From assembly GCA_022561735.1 (NCBI GenBank), contig JADFQR010000043.1, positions 1 through 8,231 of the forward strand: a stretch of 8,231 nt of DNA, given 5' to 3'. The notes under the pieces were generated by a model, which saw only the letters and a program-made list of their open reading frames with translations, was not told where the DNA came from and ran no database searches. Within the stretch, counting starts at the first letter, position 1, and the number at the start of each line of letters is the position of its first letter. This stretch comes from Chloroflexota bacterium (GTDB lineage: Bacteria; Chloroflexota; Dehalococcoidia; UBA1151). Position numbers and translations under genes: made by a program. Below are positions 4,646 through 8,231 of the stretch, piece by piece.

Positions 4646-6319
4646 CTATCGCCGCCGGCGGCGGAGCACCACGTGGCGGTACGGATCCTGGCCCGTGCTG
4701 GAGGACCCGATGTTGTACCGGCCACCTACGCCGTGCTGGAGGCGACGTATGAACGACGGTTGCGGCGCCAGGTCTATACGGTCATCGCCTGCCAGCACAC
4801 GCTGCGACGCCTCTTCCGCCTCGGTCAGCGCGGAGCGCACGACATTCGACGGCCGCCTGCCGGGCGTGCCTCCGTTTGTGTCCGTGCGCGGTTTTGGCTC
4901 AAACCTCTGTACGAACTGCTTGATCTGCTCGCCTGATCCCTTGCGCAGCACGTAAACCGGAAGGCCCTGGGCTTCAGCGTTACGGACCGCTGTTGGGCGT
5001 CGACTGTAATGAGACTTGGTGGTCAGGAACATATCGGCATCTTCGGGCTCGTCCACCACATTGATCGGAGCGCCCACGCGATCAACCGCGACCTGGAGAT
5101 TCGTCCGGGGCACGCCGAATACGTACACGGAAGTCGGTCGGGGCGCTTCCGGCTCGGGCGTTGGCTTTGGGTCAGGCTCGCGCTCGGGCACGGGCATCTG
5201 CTCTGCCGGCGCAGGGGCCTCGATGTTGAGTTGGCTGGCCACCAGTCCGCCGCGGAGCCGCGCTCCGTCCTGCGGCACCGCTGCGACCGCGCCGCCCAGG
5301 CCGGATGCGTCCTGGATCACCCGTACATCGCCGTCCTCGATCGATCGCACCTCCGGCTCCACGCCATAACCGCGCAACATCATGTCCACCACCGACCCGA
5401 CCTCACGATGCACGCCGACGCGATCGAAACTCTGAATCTCTACCACCACCTCAAACGTCGGCTTGTGTTTGCGCTCAAGCACCGTTTTCTGCGTGCGCCT
5501 GCGTCTCGCCTCCACATCGCCCAGCGTTACCGTCTGGGTTCCGCCTACCAGGTCTGACAGCGTGGGGTTGCTCATCAGGTTGGAGAGGGTATTGCCGTGG
5601 GCGGTAGCGATGAGCTGGACACCGCGCTCGGCGATCGTGCGGGCCGCCATCGACTCCGCCTCGGTGCTCATCTCGTCGATGATCACCACCTCGGGCATAT
5701 GGTTCTCGACCGCCTCGATCATCACCTGGTGCTGCTGCGGCGTGCTGGCCACCTGCATGCGACGCGCGCTTCCGATGGCCGGGTGAGGAACGTCTCCGTC
5801 CCCCGCGATCTCGTTCGACGTGTCGACGATCACCACGCGCTTGCCCACCTCGTCCGCCAGCACGCGGGCCACATCCCGCAGCATCGTCGTCTTGCCAACG
5901 CCGGGCCGCCCCAGGAGAAGCACGCTCTGCCCGGTGCGCACAAGGTCATCAATGATCTTGCCCGTGCCGAACACCGCCCGTCCGACCCGGCAAGTAAGTC
6001 CCACCGGGCGGCCCCCGCGGTTGCGGATCACGGAGATGCGGTGAAGCGTGCGCTCAATACCGGCGCGGTTGTCGTCACCGAACTCACCGACGTGATCGAG
6101 CACCCACCGAAGGTCGGCGTCGGTCACTTCCTCCTCGCTCAGGCGGAAGGCTTCCCCGGGGAAGCGGGCCTCGGGCAGCCTTCCGAGGTCCATCACGACC
6201 TCCAGCAACTCGTTTGAGCGGGGATGGTTATTGAGGGCGATCTGGATACGATCTGGCAGCGCCGCGATCAACGCCTCAAGATCGTCAGTTATTCGCTTTG
6301 CGCTGATTTCTGTCGTCAG
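4646..6319 (-). CDS. SpoIIIAA/Ycf45-type AAA+ ATPase with C-terminal R3H domain
   Basis: In numbering from the TTG at 6271, an N-terminal region (~1-100) precedes a P-loop ATPase with Walker A GRPGVGKTT (121-129) and Walker B VVIIDE (195-200), resembling the sporulation ATPase SpoIIIAA and plastid Ycf45. A Pro/Glu-rich linker follows (~351-380), then a second small domain (~381-457), and finally an R3H single-stranded nucleic-acid-binding domain (~498-540) with its Arg509-x3-His513 signature in SFIRRLQHGVGG. A role in handling RNA or ssDNA is inferred; the true function is unknown. I extend the start 16 codons to CTG at 6319: the frame is open, the added residues (ITDDLEALIAALP across the junction) look like the conserved beginning of this family, and GGAG (6332-6329) sits 9 nt away. 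TTG at 6271 is the conventional alternative. The CTG begins 17 bp after the GNAT stop. Confidence 0.88.
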   Translation of the reverse strand: MTTEISAKRITDDLEALIAALPDRIQIALNNHPRSNELLEVVMDLGRLPEARFPGEAFRLSEEEVTDADLRWVLDHVGEFGDDNRAGIERTLHRISVIRNRGGRPVGLTCRVGRAVFGTGKIIDDLVRTGQSVLLLGRPGVGKTTMLRDVARVLADEVGKRVVIVDTSNEIAGDGDVPHPAIGSARRMQVASTPQQHQVMIEAVENHMPEVVIIDEMSTEAESMAARTIAERGVQLIATAHGNTLSNLMSNPTLSDLVGGTQTVTLGDVEARRRRTQKTVLERKHKPTFEVVVEIQSFDRVGVHREVGSVVDMMLRGYGVEPEVRSIEDGDVRVIQDASGLGGAVAAVPQDGARLRGGLVASQLNIEAPAPAEQMPVPEREPDPKPTPEPEAPRPTSVYVFGVPRTNLQVAVDRVGAPINVVDEPEDADMFLTTKSHYSRRPTAVRNAEAQGLPVYVLRKGSGEQIKQFVQRFEPKPRTDTNGGTPGRRPSNVVRSALTEAEEASQRVLAGDDRIDLAPQPSFIRRLQHGVGGRYNIGSSSTGQDPYRHVVLRRRRR

Positions 6320-6328
6320 GGTGTGGTT

Positions 6329-6332
6329 CTCC
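6329..6332 (-). promoter_or_regulatory. Shine-Dalgarno that favours a CTG start for the R3H ATPase
   Basis: GGAG on the minus strand lies 9 nt from an in-frame CTG (6319-6317) and only 4 bp beyond the upstream gene's stop. No comparable motif precedes the TTG at 6271 at proper spacing. No in-frame ATG, GTG or TTG exists between this site and 6271. Confidence 0.45.
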
Positions 6333-6336
6333 GTTA

Positions 6337-7386
6337 TCAGCCGCGAGCGGCGACGATGGCGCTTCGTGGAATCTTAGCCCGTTCAGCCGTCTGGCGGGCG
6401 AATAGTTCGTAATCGTGCCCCGGAACGAACTCGGCATCCTCCAGCGCTGTGGCGATTCGTCGAGCGTAGAGCGGCACCAGCATGGCGGCCGGCATTCCGT
6501 ATCCGCCTGCGAGGACGCCGTGGACCACTGCATCCAGGTCCACCTGCGCCTCCGGTTTCACCATCAAAGTGAAAAGCCGCTCATTGCTGGCATCCGAGTA
6601 ACGCATCCATGCCACCGGGCCGTCGTCGCTGTCAAGCATCATCTCCCCGGAATTATTGGCCCCGGAACCGGGATCTCCGGGCCTGGCGATCCTCGATTTC
6701 GTGTTCCGGGATTTCGTGTTCTGGGATGTTGCGTTCCTGGGTTTTGCGTTCCGGGACGGGATCGGCAGCGGTTCCAGCGCGTCACGCCATTCAGGGAGTG
6801 TCATGCCCGCCGTTTCCCGGACAGCCAGCGGGGTGGCCGCGCCATAAAGCCGGAACACGCGCTGTAGGTCCTGGTCAAGTACCGGGCTCCAACCGGACTC
6901 CCCGGGGTAATGAGCCGGCTGGTCCTGCCCCCGCAGATCTTCCGGACGCCGAAATATCGTCTCCCGCGTCTGCAGCTTGTAACCGGCGCGCCGGGCGGCC
7001 GTCGCCATCGGGCTGCCGTCAGCGATCCGCAGGAACACACGATGGATGGCCGATCCCGCGGCAACGTCTGCCAGGTCACTGAGCAACTCTGCGCCGTCCA
7101 CCTCCGGCTGGGCGTCGGCTGAAAGGAAAAGCTCTCGGACCTCCCACACCGTCGGGCCGTTACGGCGACGGATGCGAACTACGCCGGTCACCCCCGGCCT
7201 GCCGAACGCTATCCATCCGTCACGGCGCGCGCGCCAGGCCAGCGCCCGTGCAATGTAGCGGCCCGGCCGGTACACGTTGGCGTCCGGGTGTGCGGCGCTC
7301 TCAAACGTGAAGGCCTGCGTGCCACCGACCGCTGGCCGGAAGAACAACAGGCGGGGAGAATCCGTTGGACGCAGGTTTCTGATCAT
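6337..7386 (-). CDS. GNAT-like acetyltransferase-fold protein with a repeat-encoded linker
   Basis: The protein is 349 aa from the ATG at 7386; a TTG two codons upstream (7392) is also possible. Residues ~1-150 resemble a GNAT N-acetyltransferase fold: the MIRNLRPTDSPRLL opening, GVVRIRRR and VWEVRELFLS strands, then AGSAIHRVFLRI and an ARRAGYKLQTRETIF ending. The usual acetyl-CoA pyrophosphate loop (Q/RxxGxG/A) is not clearly seen, so catalysis is uncertain. Residues ~165-345 form a second region that could be another GNAT-like half (e.g. VAWMRYSD and ELFARQ strands). Between them, residues 211-235 are five pentapeptide repeats of the form (S/P)RN(A/T)K, coded by a 15-bp tandem DNA repeat. 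It lies 55 bp after pdxT and just before the R3H ATPase, so it is likely cotranscribed. Substrate unknown. Confidence 0.75.
   Translation of the reverse strand: MIRNLRPTDSPRLLFFRPAVGGTQAFTFESAAHPDANVYRPGRYIARALAWRARRDGWIAFGRPGVTGVVRIRRRNGPTVWEVRELFLSADAQPEVDGAELLSDLADVAAGSAIHRVFLRIADGSPMATAARRAGYKLQTRETIFRRPEDLRGQDQPAHYPGESGWSPVLDQDLQRVFRLYGAATPLAVRETAGMTLPEWRDALEPLPIPSRNAKPRNATSQNTKSRNTKSRIARPGDPGSGANNSGEMMLDSDDGPVAWMRYSDASNERLFTLMVKPEAQVDLDAVVHGVLAGGYGMPAAMLVPLYARRIATALEDAEFVPGHDYELFARQTAERAKIPRSAIVAARG
6696..6755. repeat. Four tandem 15-bp repeats inside the GNAT-like gene
   Basis: The plus strand reads four adjacent units with starts at 6696, 6711, 6726 and 6741, close to ATTTCGTGTTCCGGG. 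Units 1 and 2 differ at one position; units 3 and 4 share GTTGCGTTC/TTTGCGTTC variants. A more diverged fifth copy lies at 6681-6695. The unit length is a multiple of three, so gain or loss keeps the frame and only changes the length of the pentapeptide linker. Confidence 0.85.
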
Positions 7387-7441
7387 TGGCAACCCGTGCC
7401 GACGACCGGCCGGGCAGCTGATGGGTGACGCTGGCGACGGA

Positions 7442-8035
7442 TCAGACGGACGAAAGGTCTCCCGCTGACATCCGCAAGAACAACTCGTGGATCCTTGTAT
7501 CCGGTGTCAGCTCAGGATGGAACGCCGTTGCCATAAGTTTACCGCTGCGGACAGCGACAGGCGTGCCGTCCTCCAATCGTGCGATGCACTTGACGTCTTC
7601 ACCTTGCTCGCAAACGGCAGGCGCCCGGATGAACACGGCGTGCACCGGTCCGCCGGGCACCCCCTTGACGGGGATATCCGTCTCGAAGCTGTCCACCTGG
7701 CGGCCGAACCAGTTGCGCGAGACCGTGATGTCCATCAGCGAGAACGGCTTCGGCTCGGGCTCCATCAACTCGCGCGCCATCACTATCATCCCGGCGCAGG
7801 TCCCCCAGACCGCCCCGCCTTCGTCTACGAAACGGCGGAGCGCGTCTGGAAATCCGTAACGGTTGGCGAGCTTCACGATAACCGTGCTCTCGCCGCCCGG
7901 GATCACCAGGCCGTCAAGCCCCTCAAGCTGTTGGGGCAGACGCACCTCTGTTACGGACGCGCCGAGAGACTCGAACACGGCCCGGTGTTCCTGGAAATCG
8001 CCCTGCAGAGCAAGGACTCCTATGTGGAGCGGCAA
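7442..8035 (-). CDS. pdxT: Glutaminase subunit of pyridoxal 5'-phosphate synthase
   Basis: PdxT hydrolyses glutamine and passes ammonia to PdxS, which builds pyridoxal 5'-phosphate from ribose 5-phosphate and glyceraldehyde 3-phosphate. The 197-aa protein is a class I amidotransferase of normal family length. It has IGVLALQGDFQEH (5-17), PGGEST (46-51), the nucleophile Cys80 in GTCAGM, the family segment MDITVSRNWFGRQVDSFE (101-118), and the His173/Glu175 pair in FHPELT, so all three catalytic residues are present. The start is TTG at 8035, preceded by GGTAGG that overlaps the pdxS stop; there is no nearby ATG that keeps the conserved N-terminus. It follows pdxS by 6 bp, so the two subunits are translationally linked. 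Confidence 0.97.
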   Translation of the reverse strand: MPLHIGVLALQGDFQEHRAVFESLGASVTEVRLPQQLEGLDGLVIPGGESTVIVKLANRYGFPDALRRFVDEGGAVWGTCAGMIVMARELMEPEPKPFSLMDITVSRNWFGRQVDSFETDIPVKGVPGGPVHAVFIRAPAVCEQGEDVKCIARLEDGTPVAVRSGKLMATAFHPELTPDTRIHELFLRMSAGDLSSV

Positions 8036-8041
8036 TAGCGC

Positions 8042-8231
8042 CTACCAGCCACGCTTGGACAACATCTCTGAATCGGACAGCTCGCTGGAGCTAATGCCGA
8101 CCATCGCCTCTCCCAGGTCACGGGAAACGTTGGCGATAATGTCCGGGTTGTCGTAGTGCGTCGTCGCCTGGACGATCGAGTCGGCACGCAGCGCCGGGTT
8201 GTCGGACTTGAAGATGCCGGAGCCGACGAAC
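8042..8231 (-). CDS. pdxS: Pyridoxal 5'-phosphate synthase lyase/synthase subunit, C-terminal 62 codons
   Basis: Only the 3' end is in the window; the frame runs off the right edge. The visible protein begins FVGSGIFKSDNP, continues QATTHYDNPDIIANVSRDLG and EAMVGI, and ends SKRGW. This is the diagnostic C-terminus of PdxS, including the GSGIF phosphate-binding loop of the (beta/alpha)8 barrel and the conserved terminal RGW. PdxS forms a dodecamer decorated by PdxT. The complete gene should be about 290-300 codons. Confidence 0.96.
   Translation of the reverse strand, partial: FVGSGIFKSDNPALRADSIVQATTHYDNPDIIANVSRDLGEAMVGISSSELSDSEMLSKRGW

Noticed and set aside
5009..6217. Long plus-strand frames opposite the R3H ATPase
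   Set aside because: They are histidine/arginine-rich antisense shadows of a gene with clear Walker and R3H motifs.
6681..6755. CRISPR array
   Set aside because: Units are 15 bp, contiguous without spacers, and lie in frame inside a coding gene.

Overview
The window comes from a GC-rich bacterial chromosome. No phage, plasmid, tRNA, rRNA or CRISPR signal is visible. The best taxonomic hint is the set of minus-strand genes: a SpoIIIAA-like AAA+ ATPase fused to a C-terminal R3H domain, next to a GNAT-like gene and thymidylate kinase. From memory this grouping recalls Chloroflexota (Thermomicrobia/Dehalococcoidia-like lineages). That assignment is inference and moderate to low in confidence.

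Layout, left to right. (1) 1-566 holds no gene I can support; it has several small hairpins. (2) 624-1781 (-) is a membrane-anchored alpha/beta hydrolase, followed on its own strand by a strong terminator hairpin (567-599). (3) 1782-1934 is a divergent intergenic region. (4) 1935-2483 (+) is a zinc-ribbon Nudix hydrolase, the only convincing plus-strand gene. (5) 2484-3505 is a gene-poor convergent region. It contains a REPIN-like inverted pair of 25-nt palindromic units, a broken small reading frame, a stack of stem-loops (one carrying a perfect DnaA-box 9-mer), a 63-codon gene with a strong Shine-Dalgarno, and three palindromes upstream of it. (6) 3506-8231 (-) is a compact minus-strand cluster. 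In transcription order it reads pdxS (partial) - pdxT - GNAT-like protein - SpoIIIAA-type ATPase/R3H - tmk - pyridoxamine-phosphate-oxidase-fold flavoprotein. Gaps within it are 0-66 bp, with one 8-bp overlap, so it is probably one operon.

Functionally, PdxS and PdxT form the pyridoxal 5'-phosphate synthase (DXP-independent vitamin B6 route) and Tmk makes dTDP for DNA synthesis. The R3H ATPase is a nucleic-acid-binding P-loop protein of unknown role. The GNAT-like and flavoprotein genes lack assignable substrates. The window is largely housekeeping. The less ordinary material is the ~1 kb convergent region, an apparent CTG start for the R3H ATPase, and a 15-bp tandem repeat that writes a pentapeptide linker inside the GNAT-like gene.
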